DNA from: Phycisphaerae bacterium
GTDB lineage: Bacteria; Planctomycetota; Phycisphaerae; Sedimentisphaerales; Anaerobacaceae
NCBI GenBank assembly: GCA_018007255.1
Contig: JAGOQT010000004.1
Span: forward strand, 1-32,228
Length of the DNA stretch: 32,228 bases
Reading direction: 5' to 3'
The position numbers were made by a program, and so were the translations under genes. A model generated the notes under the pieces. That model was not told the DNA's origin. It did no database searches and was given only the letters and a program-made list of their open reading frames with translations. Positions 7,824 to 15,909 of this stretch are shown here, in pieces. Position 1 is the first letter of the stretch, and every line of letters begins with the position of its first letter.

Positions 7824-9092
7824 GTGTCCAAGATGCGGATCGCAATCCTGGTCAGGCGGTTCCCAGTCCCTTCGGAGACGTTCATCCTCGATCAGGTCGC
7901 CGGCCTGATCCAGCGTGGGCACGATGTGGAGATCCTGGCCGAGTCCGGGCACGATCAAGAGGGGATCCGCCCGGATGCCGCAGAGGGGGCGCTGCTGGAG
8001 CGGACCCGGTACTCCGGGCCCGTGCCGGCCAACTACGCAGCGAGGCTTGCCAAGGGCCTTGCGATCTGGGTTAGGCACGCCCATGGAGACCGGCTTCATC
8101 TGCTCCGGTCGCTGAATGTGTCTCGGTTCGGCAGGCAGGCCGCTTCGCTGCGCATGCTGTATCGGGCGGCCTCCGTCGCGGGCGCGGGCCCGTACGACAT
8201 CGTCCACTGTCATTTTGGGCCGAACGGGATCCTGGGAGCGGCCCTGCGCAGTGCAGGGGTCCTGACCGGGAGGCTCGTCACGTCGTTTCACGGCTATGAT
8301 CTGACCCAGTTCGTCCGCTCGAGGGGGCCTGGCGCCTACGCCGGTCTGTTCGAGCAGGGGGACCTCTTCCTCCCTGTCAGCCGGCAGGGCAGGGACACCT
8401 TGATCCGGCTTGGGTGCGATGAGGACAAGATCGCGGTCCACCACATGGGAGTGGACTGCCGGGCCCTCGCGTTCAGGCCGGCCCCACCGCCCCAGGACGG
8501 ACCGACCAGGATCCTGTCCGTTGCGAGGTTGACCGAGAAGAAGGGCCTGGAGTACGGGATCCGCGCGGTGGGCCGGGTCCTCCGAAGGGGCTTCGACGTG
8601 CAGTACAACATCGTGGGCGACGGCCCTCTGCGCGACCGCTGCGCGAGACTTATCGCGGAGTTGGATATCGGGCAGAGGATCCGCCTGCTGGGCTGGAGAG
8701 ACAGGCAAGAGACAGTCCGCATGCTCAGGGAGTCCCACCTCTTCTTGGCCCCCAGCGTGACCGGTGCGGACGGGGACCAGGAGGGCGTCCCCGTTGCACT
8801 CATGGAGGCCATGGCAACGGGCCTGCCGGTTGTGGCCAGCCGGCACGCTGGAATCCCTGAGCTCGTGCAGGACGGTGTGTGCGGGCGTTTGGTGCCGGAG
8901 CGGGACGTGGATGGCCTGGCGGACGCACTAGTCGACCTTGTGGAGCACCCTGAGCTGTGGCCGGGGATGGGACAGGCGGGGCGGGCATGTGTGGAAGAGG
9001 ACTACGACTTGGACAAACAGAATGACAGGCTGATCGATACCTTCAGGGGACTCCTGTGCGCGGCCTCGCGGCAGCCCTGTGGCGCGGGCTAG
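7824..9092 (+). CDS. Glycosyltransferase family 4, colanic-acid WcaL/AmsK-like
   Basis: The protein begins MRIAILVRRFPVPSETFILDQVAGLIQRGHDVEI, the hallmark of the WcaL/AmsK branch of GT4 (FP-x-x-SETFI). It continues with DIVHCHFGPNG and SFHGYDLT, then the donor domain: ILSVARLTEKKGLEYGIRAV, YNIVGDGPLRD and EGVPVALMEAMATGLPVVAS with the E-x7-E motif. The full frame starts at GTG 7824; ATG 7833 is an equally good or better start, since no clear ribosome site exists for either. Length (419-422 residues) is normal. WcaL-type enzymes add a late sugar to exopolysaccharide repeat units. A strong terminator follows 40 bases after the stop. Confidence 0.9.
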   Translation: MSKMRIAILVRRFPVPSETFILDQVAGLIQRGHDVEILAESGHDQEGIRPDAAEGALLERTRYSGPVPANYAARLAKGLAIWVRHAHGDRLHLLRSLNVSRFGRQAASLRMLYRAASVAGAGPYDIVHCHFGPNGILGAALRSAGVLTGRLVTSFHGYDLTQFVRSRGPGAYAGLFEQGDLFLPVSRQGRDTLIRLGCDEDKIAVHHMGVDCRALAFRPAPPPQDGPTRILSVARLTEKKGLEYGIRAVGRVLRRGFDVQYNIVGDGPLRDRCARLIAELDIGQRIRLLGWRDRQETVRMLRESHLFLAPSVTGADGDQEGVPVALMEAMATGLPVVASRHAGIPELVQDGVCGRLVPERDVDGLADALVDLVEHPELWPGMGQAGRACVEEDYDLDKQNDRLIDTFRGLLCAASRQPCGAG

Positions 9093-9120
9093 ATCTCGCC
9101 TGAGTCAGGCAACTTATTCC

Positions 9121-9165
9121 GAAAAAGAAAGACGGCTGCCCAACACGGGCAGCCGTCTCTTTTTT
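9121..9165. terminator. Bidirectional rho-independent terminator
   Basis: A perfect 12-bp stem (AGACGGCTGCCC at 9130-9141, complement at 9147-9158) closes a five-base loop. It is followed by CTTTTTT on the plus strand and, read backwards, by the complement of GAAAAAGAAA at 9121-9130. It therefore serves both the plus-strand glycosyltransferase and the convergent PEP-CTERM gene. Confidence 0.93.
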
Positions 9166-9195
9166 GACCATTCATTGTGGTGGTCTTGGATCCGA

Positions 9196-9708
9196 CTAGG
9201 CTACCTTCCTCCGCAGCCAACCCACAAGGCCGGTCCCCAGGCCGCTGAGCAGAAGGGCCCCGGGCGCCGGGATGGACGGTGCGTCGATGCGGGCCTCGAT
9301 CGCGCCCCAGTTGTCGGCGTACGAGGTGTCCCAGCACAGGAGCTTGAGTGTCCCGGTGTCGCTCGCAGAATCGGTGTGAAAGTTGGTCCCGACGAGGAAG
9401 AAGTCTCCGTCGCCGATCTGGCCGACCATGGCTCCGTAGTTCGCGGTAAGACCATCTCGGGTCAGCGGGGCGAGTTCATCCAGACCGTCCGCATTGCAGA
9501 CCCGAATGTCTCCTTCGCCATCGTCGTAGAGAGTCCACGTGTCCATCGGATGGCACAGGACCGTGAGCCAATCGCCCGCGTTCACCTGGATCCCCGTATC
9601 GTACGGAGCGAATCTCGTGTGCTCAAAACAGTTCACATTCTCCGTGACCATTGCATTGGCAGCGCCTGCAAGGGCCAAGACACAAAGCACAGTTGCCAGT
9701 CTCTTCAT
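9196..9708 (-). CDS. PEP-CTERM sorting-domain protein with PA-IL/LecA-like domain
   Basis: This 170-residue protein is exported. MKRLATVLCVLALAGAANA is a signal peptide with an A-x-A type end. The tail IPAPGALLLSGLGTGLVGWLRRKVA is a PEP-CTERM sorting signal: a short proline motif, a hydrophobic segment and an Arg-rich end. The motif is PAP rather than PEP. The middle reads DTGIQVNAGDWLTV, then GAMVGQIGDGDFFLVGTNF, then GTLKLLCWDTSYADNWGAIEARI, resembling the galactose-binding PA-IL-like fold seen in other PEP-CTERM proteins; this assignment is by pattern only. ATG 9708 is supported by GGAGGAA at 9714-9720. Exosortase would anchor it on the cell surface or in the matrix. It lies opposite to the polysaccharide genes around it. 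Confidence 0.85.
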   Translation of the reverse strand: MKRLATVLCVLALAGAANAMVTENVNCFEHTRFAPYDTGIQVNAGDWLTVLCHPMDTWTLYDDGEGDIRVCNADGLDELAPLTRDGLTANYGAMVGQIGDGDFFLVGTNFHTDSASDTGTLKLLCWDTSYADNWGAIEARIDAPSIPAPGALLLSGLGTGLVGWLRRKVA

Positions 9709-9720
9709 CTTTCTTCCTCC

Positions 9721-10471
9721 AAAACAAGTTCCGCTCATTCTGTTCATCTCGCGATTACTCCAGGTCACTAGACCAGAAGTTAGACACTTACCAAGTTTGT
9801 CACGCCGCCTGATGAAAGTACAACGCAGCCTACGCAAATTACCCAGCCCCCGCTGCACTGCAACCAATCAATGTCTGTATGTTACCGATCCGTGGCACCA
9901 ATGTCAATAGTCTGGTCCCAAGTGGGTCCTGGCGCGGGCTAACGAACTGTGATCTTGCACAGGGTTCTGTGGAGGTCTTGTGTGGACCGTGGTCCAAAGA
10001 ACGGGCTCCAGGGGCCATACTGGCCCCTTCTATAGGACGTACACCCTTGGTTGAGTCTCCTCCTCCCGGGCCCCTTCTTCCACATTTTTTTCTGTTCTTG
10101 AGTCTGTCGAAACCCGCGACAGAGGCATTGATCCCGGGCCCCTCGGCCAGGATGGCTCCCACTGAGAGGATCTCCCACCCAGGATGGGGGCAGTGGCCCG
10201 TGGGGTATCCCTCCAGCGGACGTAGGATCCGCGAAGAACTAAGCTAAACGTTTACCATCTCATCTTCGGGCCATCTTGGGCCGCTCCTCAATCACGAAAT
10301 CCTCGACGTAGAAGGGCACTACGCCTCCGGTTTTGCTCAATCCTCGCGTCCCCATCTGACCCAAATCTGAGCGGCAAACCTTTACCTTATTCCTTCGCGG
10401 GTCCTTAGTTGTTCTGCACGGCACCCGGCACCTGGGCCTGGGACATGGACGGTCCGGCCCGGTCTTTGCTG
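9721..10471. other. Long gene-free stretch (about 750 bases) between PEP-CTERM gene and sugar transferase
   Basis: No convincing coding frame is present. Visible structure includes a perfect 8-bp hairpin, AGGGGCCA-TAC-TGGCCCCT, at 10010-10028, without a T-tract. There is also a near-identical pair of motifs, AAACGTTTACC at 10246-10256 and AAACCTTTACC at 10376-10386. Neither has a known function here. The promoter of the PEP-CTERM gene should lie near 9730-9850, but I see no good match. Confidence 0.45.
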
Positions 10472-10499
10472 TTGACCTACTGCGCGTGGATCCTACAAT
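10472..10499 (+). promoter_or_regulatory. Sigma70-type promoter of the sugar transferase gene
   Basis: TTGACC at 10472-10477 and TACAAT at 10494-10499 are separated by 16 bases. Transcription should start near 10506, which rules out GTG 10486 and ATG 10498 as translation starts of the following gene. Confidence 0.7.
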
Positions 10500-10605
10500 G
10501 ACACCCGCGTGGGTGGGGGGCCTTTGTCGATCGGACGAAGGTGCGAGGGGATGGGTCGCCTTGCCGCGGCCTTTGTCTGGAAACGGCAGAATAGGGACTG
10601 CTGCT

Positions 10606-11361
10606 ATGGGTCAAGGAGGTCCGGTTGTCCAGAGCCATCCGCGCAGGCCGCTCCGCGGTGCTTCCGAATTCCAAGTCGAACCCGGTGTCCAGAAGGCCCA
10701 CGCCCTGCATGGAGTGCCGCTCCGTTTGGATCGCCCCGCGATCGTGCGGGCATCCCTCTCGAAGGCGGTCTGCGAACCCCGTGAGATCTCCGGGTTGCAC
10801 GAGTTCTCGATCCGTGCGCTGGACGTCACGGGCGCGGTTCTCGTCCTGCTGCTGACTGCGCCCCTTTCGCTGCTCTTCTCCGTGCTGATCAAGATGTCCT
10901 CTCCAGGTCCCGTCCTTTATGTGCAGGAGCGGGTTGGAAGGGGGGGGAAGGTGTTCGCCCTGTACAAGTTCCGCAGCATGGTCGAGGATGCCGAGAAGCA
11001 CGTGGGTCCGGTCTGGGCGAGCCAGAAGGACCACCGGGTGACACCCGTGGGAAGGGTGATGAGGAGGATGCGGGTGGACGAGCTGCCTCAGCTCATCAAC
11101 GTGGTCAAGGGCGACATGAGCCTGGTGGGGCCCAGGCCCGAGAGACCGTTCTTTGTGGACCGGTATGAGGCCCTCCAGGGGGTCCGATTGGCGGTCCGAC
11201 CAGGGCTCACGGGCCTGGCCCAGATCCGTGGGTTCTACGACCTTCGGCCCGAGCACAAGCTCAGGTACGACACCCTGTACATCCAGAACAGGTCCCTGCG
11301 GCTCAATGTGTCCATCCTGCTCAAGACCCTGCCCGTGGTGATCCGCAAGACGGGATGGTAG
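10606..11361 (+). CDS. Bacterial sugar transferase (monotopic phosphoglycosyl transferase)
   Basis: This is the initiating enzyme of polysaccharide assembly, which transfers a sugar phosphate from UDP-sugar to undecaprenyl phosphate. The re-entrant hydrophobic helix is VTGAVLVLLLTAPLSLLFSVLIK, followed by SSPGPVLYVQERVGRGGKVF and LYKFRSM. The catalytic Asp-Glu pair is D158-E159 in RVDELPQLINVVKGDMSLVGPRPE (PF02397, WcaJ/PglC C-terminal type). The catalytic domain begins about 65 residues into the protein. ATG 10606 is the first in-frame ATG after the predicted transcription start; the frame is open back to 10486. A strong AAGGAGGT at 10613-10620 lies inside this start region, so the true start is uncertain. 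It is separated from the other polysaccharide genes by a long gap. Confidence 0.85.
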   Translation: MGQGGPVVQSHPRRPLRGASEFQVEPGVQKAHALHGVPLRLDRPAIVRASLSKAVCEPREISGLHEFSIRALDVTGAVLVLLLTAPLSLLFSVLIKMSSPGPVLYVQERVGRGGKVFALYKFRSMVEDAEKHVGPVWASQKDHRVTPVGRVMRRMRVDELPQLINVVKGDMSLVGPRPERPFFVDRYEALQGVRLAVRPGLTGLAQIRGFYDLRPEHKLRYDTLYIQNRSLRLNVSILLKTLPVVIRKTGW

Positions 11362-11459
11362 GAGAACGGGTCCCCCGTGCCGGGTTCCAGGTGTGAACCG
11401 GGGCTGCAAGGGACCGCGCACGGCAGAAGGGCGGGCCTGAACGGAGGGGCCGCGGGAGG

Positions 11460-12905
11460 CTATCCTCTGACCGCAGCCGGGGTCTCCTGGGTCTGGAACC
11501 GGGTCTTGGCCTGTCCGACCAGGTAGAAACTCCCTGTGATGACGATCAGATCCTCTCTGCCGATCGCGCTCTTGGCAAGGAGCAAGGCCTCCCCGAGGCT
11601 GGACGCGGTCTGGCACATCTTGTGCGAGATCTCCGAGAACCGCTCCGCCAGGTCCTGGGGGGATATGGCCTTGGGCGAACTGCTGCGCGTGAAGATGACC
11701 TTGTCCGCGCCGTACTGAACCTCGCGGAGCATGCCGTCCACGTCCTTGTCGCTGTTGCAGCCGAAGATCATCACCATCGAGTCGTACGGGATGTTCTGGC
11801 CCACGGCGTAGATCAGGGCCCGAATGCTCGCGGCGTTGTGCGCGCCGTCGACCATGATCCGGGGATCTTGGCAGATCATCTCCATGCGGCCCGGAAGGGT
11901 CACGTCTTGGAGGCCCTTCGCGGACTTGTCGTTGTCGGTCTCGAAGCCGCAAGACTTGAGTCGATCGAGCATGGCCAAGGCCAACCCGCAGTTGATGGCC
12001 TGATGGCGGCCGTGGAGCGGGACCCGCAGATGCTCGAACTTGCTGGTGGGCGTGCTCAGGCAGATCCGCGTGTGCGGGCCGTGTTCGCGCGAGGTCTCGA
12101 AGCGGAACGAGAAGTCGATGTCCCCTCCCGTCACGCTCAGGGGGGCCTTCACGGCCAGGGCCTGGGTCTTGAGGACCTTCATGGCCGAGGGATCTTGCTC
12201 CACCGTGACAATCGGGATCCCGGGCTTGAAGACCCCGGCCTTCTCCCTGGCAATGCCGTCCAGGGTGTCCCCCAACTGCTGCTGGTGGTCGATGCTCAGG
12301 CTGGTGATCCCGATGACCTGGGGACAGATCACGTTGGTGCTGTCCAGCCGTCCCCCAAGGCCCGTCTCGATGACCGCGATGTCCACCTCCCGGTCCACGA
12401 AGTACAGGAAGGCGATGGCCGTCATGATCTCGAAGAACGTCGGGGGATCACCCTTGGCGGCCAGCCTCTCGATGGGACTGTGCACGCGGTTCAGGAGACC
12501 CAGCATCTCCCGGTCGGTGATCATCCGGGAGTTCACCGTGATCCGCTCGTGCAGGTGCACGACGTGAGGCGAGGTGTAGAGACCGACCGTGTAGCCGTTC
12601 GCCTCGAGCATCCGGGCGAGCATGGTGGCCGTAGACCCCTTGCCCTTGGTCCCTGCCAGGTGGGCCGTCCTGAGCTTCTTGTGCGGATTGCCCACCAGCG
12701 CAAGGAGGTTCTCCATCCGGTCCAGGCTGAACGTGGTCACGTTGTACCGAACTCGCCCTTCCTTCTCGTAGTCGGTCTTCTTGAAGAGATAGTCCATGGC
12801 CTGGGCGTAGCTGTGAAAAGCCCTGGCAGGCTTGACCTTGGCGAGCTTGGATGCAGACTTCTGCTGTGCCTGTTTCCTTCCTGCTGTCCTTATTCCTTTT
12901 TCCAT
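11460..12905 (-). CDS. folC: Bifunctional folylpolyglutamate synthase/dihydrofolate synthase
   Basis: FolC joins glutamate to dihydropteroate and extends the polyglutamate tail of folates, using ATP. The Mur-ligase-like fold is clear: the P-loop LAGTKGKGSTATMLARML at about residues 83-100, LYTSPHVVHLHERITVN, the ETGLGGRLDSTNV motif and DGAHNAASIRALI in the C-terminal domain. Length (481 residues) is slightly above usual, because of a basic 30-residue N-terminal extension. I chose ATG 12905 over ATG 12914, because the predicted -10 box directly precedes 12914 and transcription should begin at about 12908. The gene is convergent with the sugar transferase, and no strong terminator is visible in the 98-base gap between them. 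Confidence 0.95.
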   Translation of the reverse strand: MEKGIRTAGRKQAQQKSASKLAKVKPARAFHSYAQAMDYLFKKTDYEKEGRVRYNVTTFSLDRMENLLALVGNPHKKLRTAHLAGTKGKGSTATMLARMLEANGYTVGLYTSPHVVHLHERITVNSRMITDREMLGLLNRVHSPIERLAAKGDPPTFFEIMTAIAFLYFVDREVDIAVIETGLGGRLDSTNVICPQVIGITSLSIDHQQQLGDTLDGIAREKAGVFKPGIPIVTVEQDPSAMKVLKTQALAVKAPLSVTGGDIDFSFRFETSREHGPHTRICLSTPTSKFEHLRVPLHGRHQAINCGLALAMLDRLKSCGFETDNDKSAKGLQDVTLPGRMEMICQDPRIMVDGAHNAASIRALIYAVGQNIPYDSMVMIFGCNSDKDVDGMLREVQYGADKVIFTRSSSPKAISPQDLAERFSEISHKMCQTASSLGEALLLAKSAIGREDLIVITGSFYLVGQAKTRFQTQETPAAVRG

Positions 12906-12914
12906 GAGCCGCAT

Positions 12915-12943
12915 ACTCTAGCAGATTACGGGACACAAGTCAA
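12915..12943 (-). promoter_or_regulatory. folC promoter abutting the start codon
   Basis: On the minus strand TTGACT (12938-12943) and TAGAGT (12915-12920) are exactly 17 bases apart. The -10 box ends one base before ATG 12914, so transcription would begin between the two candidate ATGs and leave almost no leader. Confidence 0.7.
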
Positions 12944-13207
12944 CGCCTCTCATTCCGGCGATCTCCGGTTGGGTGCGTTGCAGGTGCCTCTTCTTCATTA
13001 AACCCTTGTTAGAAAATGACCTAGAGGGTTTCCACGGGCTTGATCGCATCGGGCTCGGCGGCTTGTCCTATAAGTTCTGGCTGCGGGAAGATGCCGATTG
13101 GCTTATGCAGGGGCCGCGCCGATGGTCCGTGATCAGACCTGTTCTATACGAGCGGGAGCGGCCTTTGTTTGCAGTCTCCGGACCGGGTCCGGGTCGCGCA
13201 AGGGCCG

Positions 13208-14440
13208 CTACCGGGCCCCCTTGGCCTTGCGGATGGGCCTTTCCTGAATGAAGCGGCCGATGTTCCGCACTGCCTGGCGGAGCCTTTGCTCGTTCTCCAC
13301 AAGGGCGATCCGCACGTACTTCTCGCCGTTTTCGCCAAAGGCCCTTCCCGGAGAGACCACGACCTCGGCGTGCTCCACCAGGTCCTGGGCGTAGTCGATG
13401 GTCCCCTTGCCCCTGAGGTGTTCATCCGGGATCCGGGCCCACACGAACATGGAGGCCCGGGGCTTGTCCACGGACCAGCCGATCCGCCGGAGTCCGTTGC
13501 ACAGCACGTCCCTGCGGGACTGGTACTTCTTGTTCTGGGCTTCGATGTCCTTGTCGCAATGGCGCATGGCGATGATCCCGGCGATCTGGACCGCCTGGAA
13601 GATGCCGTAGTCGTAGTACCCCTTGATGGTGGCCAGGTAATTGACCATGTCCTTGTTGCCCGCCACGAAGCCGATTCGGAAGCCCGCCATGTTGTACGGC
13701 TTGCTCAGCGTGGTGAACTCCACGCCCACGTCCTTGGCCCCCTTGGTGGCGAGGAAGCTGGGGGCCTTGTACCCGTCGAAGCAGGTCTCACCGTAGGCGA
13801 AGTCGTGGATGACGGCCAGCTTGAACCGCTTGGCCAGTTCGACGACCGGCTCGAAGAACCCCTCGTCCACGGTCATGGCCGTGGGGTTGTGCGGGTAGTT
13901 CAGGATCAGGAGCTTGGGCTTGGGGTACAGGTGCTCGCAGACCATGGTGATGGTATGCAGGAACGCCTCGTCGTTGCCCAGGGGCACCGTGATGACGTTT
14001 GCGCCGGCCAGGGCCACACCGTAGTTGTGGATGGGGAAGGCGGGGTCGGGCACGATCGCCGTATCGCCCGTGCCCAGCAGGGCTAGGCACATGTGGCTGA
14101 ATCCCTCCTTGGACCCGATGCAGGCCAAGACCTCGGTCTCGGGATCCAACTCCACGCCGAACTTCCGCGCATACTTGAGGGCCACCTCCTTGCGGAGGTT
14201 CGTGATGCCCTTGGAGGCGCTGTACCGATGGTTGCGGGGGTCCAGGACCGCCTCGCAGAGCTTGTCCACGACGATCTTGGGGGCCCCGTCCGTGGGGTTG
14301 CCCATGGCCAGGTCGATGATATCCGCGCCCTGCTGGCGCTTGGCGAGCTTCAGGGCATTGAGCCCGGCGAACAGGTAGGGAGGCAGACGCGTGATCCGCT
14401 GCGCGGGTTCAATCTTGAACGTTGACGCTGACCTTGACAT
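13208..14440 (-). CDS. PLP-dependent class I/II aminotransferase, AlaC/LL-DAP-aminotransferase-like
   Basis: This 410-residue fold-type I aminotransferase has IIDLAMGNPTDGAPKIVVDKL, the GSKEGFSHMCLALL PLP-phosphate region, NYPHNPTAMTV with the substrate-side Asn, and the Schiff-base lysine K247 in TTLSKPYNMAGFRIGF. The whole pattern matches the AlaC/DapL-like group that makes alanine from pyruvate and glutamate, or acts on related amino acids. The exact substrate cannot be decided. ATG 14440 has CAGGA upstream on the minus strand. The frame continues upstream to 14665, but that part is unconserved. A possible promoter (TTGCAG at 14515-14520, 16 bases, TAGACT at 14493-14498) lies in the divergent region shared with the ATP-grasp gene. 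Confidence 0.9.
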   Translation of the reverse strand: MSRSASTFKIEPAQRITRLPPYLFAGLNALKLAKRQQGADIIDLAMGNPTDGAPKIVVDKLCEAVLDPRNHRYSASKGITNLRKEVALKYARKFGVELDPETEVLACIGSKEGFSHMCLALLGTGDTAIVPDPAFPIHNYGVALAGANVITVPLGNDEAFLHTITMVCEHLYPKPKLLILNYPHNPTAMTVDEGFFEPVVELAKRFKLAVIHDFAYGETCFDGYKAPSFLATKGAKDVGVEFTTLSKPYNMAGFRIGFVAGNKDMVNYLATIKGYYDYGIFQAVQIAGIIAMRHCDKDIEAQNKKYQSRRDVLCNGLRRIGWSVDKPRASMFVWARIPDEHLRGKGTIDYAQDLVEHAEVVVSPGRAFGENGEKYVRIALVENEQRLRQAVRNIGRFIQERPIRKAKGAR

Positions 14441-14641
14441 GGCCGTATCCTGAAAAAAGAAACCAGTCTGATTCGAAAGGACGCGGCGAAACAGTCTACA
14501 TAGGCTGCCCAGATCTGCAAGCCGAATCCCGGTGGGATCGTCCCATTTCCCGTTATCGACAGGCGGGCCTCTGGCCTGGAACGGATTGGGGCACTCGCCC
14601 CGGTGTTGCGGGCCGAGCAGCTCGTGGCTGCGACACAACCT

Positions 14642-14670
14642 TTGCCAGGTGAACCGCACGTCCATATAAT
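14642..14670 (+). promoter_or_regulatory. Sigma70-type promoter of the ATP-grasp gene
   Basis: TTGCCA (14642-14647), 17 bases, then a perfect TATAAT (14665-14670). Transcription should start near 14677, about 73 bases before ATG 14750. This excludes the earlier possible start at 14603. Confidence 0.75.
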
Positions 14671-14749
14671 ATTGCCGCTTCAGATGGTTCCTGCACGTGG
14701 CGCCCGGAGGGCGACTCGATGCGGCCGTCCAGGGTATGAGGATGCGACT

Positions 14750-15835
14750 ATGCCATACCAGAACAGACGGGGCCGGAAGTCACTCCATGTCGCGCTGGTG
14801 TACAACGCCGATGCAGGGGTCCTGCCCGAGACGCCCGGGGATCGCGGCAGCACGGCCGACCTCAGGCGGATGATCCGTGACATGGCCCGCACGCTGAGGT
14901 CCTTGCGGCACCGTGTGACCGTGCTGCCGCTGGCCCACGACTTGGCCGGCTTCCAGCGGAAGCTGCGGCGTCTGTGCCCCGATGTGGTCTTCAACCAATA
15001 TGACGACGTGGTGCACGGTGCCCTGTATGAGATGCGGTTTGCGGCCATGGTGCCCATGATGGGCTTTCCCCTCACCGGATCGCCGGCCCTGGCCCTGGGG
15101 CTGAGCCGCTACAAGCACATGTGTGCCACACTCCTGCAGGGCACGGGCATCCCCGTCCCCCCCTGCACGGAGCTGCTGGAGCGGGTGGGGGACGTGGACC
15201 GGCACGAATGGAGATTCCCTCTGATCGTTCAGCCCGGGCAGGAACACGCGGGGATCGGTCTGGACCGGAACTCGGTCGTGCATTCGAAGGTCGCACTGCG
15301 CCGCCAGGTGCGCCACATCCTGCAGACCTACAGCCAGCCCGCGCTGGTCCAGCACTTTCTGCCCGGCCGTGAGTTCAACGTGGGCATTGTGGGGGGAAGA
15401 AGGCCCCGCGTGATGGCCCTGGCGGAGGTCCACTACGCTGAACTGCCCCCGGACATCCCGCCCATCATGTCCTATGCCGCCAAGTGGATTGAGAACTCGG
15501 TGGAGTACAAGAAGACGTCCGTGATCTGTCCCGCTATCGTGGAGCCCGATCTGTCCCGCCAGCTCCATGACATCTCGCTCCGGGCGTTCCGAGCAGTCAG
15601 GGCCTGGGGCTACGGCCGGGTCGATATACGGCTGGACGAGGCCGGCCAGCCCAGGGTCCTCGAGGTCAACTGCAACTCCTCGCTGGAGGAGGGCGTCAGC
15701 CTGGCCCGCTCTGCCGAGAAGGCGGGGATCACCTACCGGCAGCTGCTCCAGATGATCATCGACGCGGCCCTGGAGGAGCCGCGATTCGACGTCCGCGTCC
15801 CCATGGGGCTCGGACGGGTCCCGGTGCAGGGGTAG
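14750..15835 (+). CDS. D-alanine-D-alanine-ligase-like ATP-grasp protein
   Basis: The protein has 361 residues and an ATP-grasp fold. The N-terminal part (HVALVYNADAGV, then VVFNQYDDVVHGALYEMRFAAM) is like the preATP-grasp domain of Ddl. MMGFPLTGSPALALGLSRYKHMCATLL corresponds to the Ddl stretch before the ATP-binding lobe. VQHFLPGREFNVGIVGG and YGRVDIRLDEAGQPRVLEVNCNSSLEEG give the metal-binding D, E and N residues. It is probably a carboxylate-amine ligase that joins amino acids or peptides with ATP. A true Ddl would usually have EVNT-x-PG, so the substrate may differ. ATG 14750 is supported by GAGGA at 14738-14742. It is convergent with the metallopeptidase gene. Confidence 0.85.
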   Translation: MPYQNRRGRKSLHVALVYNADAGVLPETPGDRGSTADLRRMIRDMARTLRSLRHRVTVLPLAHDLAGFQRKLRRLCPDVVFNQYDDVVHGALYEMRFAAMVPMMGFPLTGSPALALGLSRYKHMCATLLQGTGIPVPPCTELLERVGDVDRHEWRFPLIVQPGQEHAGIGLDRNSVVHSKVALRRQVRHILQTYSQPALVQHFLPGREFNVGIVGGRRPRVMALAEVHYAELPPDIPPIMSYAAKWIENSVEYKKTSVICPAIVEPDLSRQLHDISLRAFRAVRAWGYGRVDIRLDEAGQPRVLEVNCNSSLEEGVSLARSAEKAGITYRQLLQMIIDAALEEPRFDVRVPMGLGRVPVQG

Positions 15836-15909
15836 CCCGCATTTCTCACGAGAACGCAGCAGCCGGACAACAGGACCGCTCAGAACCGAAGGCTTGTGAG
15901 GAATGCGGG
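15836..15909. repeat. Inverted repeat filling the gap between two convergent genes
   Basis: CCCGCATTTCTCAC (15836-15849) and GTGAGGAATGCGGG (15896-15909) form a 14-pair stem with one G-U pair around a 46-base loop. The arms begin and end exactly next to the two convergent stop codons. There is no T-tract; it may still act as a factor-dependent or mRNA-protecting hairpin for both transcripts. Confidence 0.6.

Noticed and set aside
11622-13001. A long plus-strand open frame antisense to folC
   Set aside because: It mirrors folC codons and has no motif, while folC has all family motifs.
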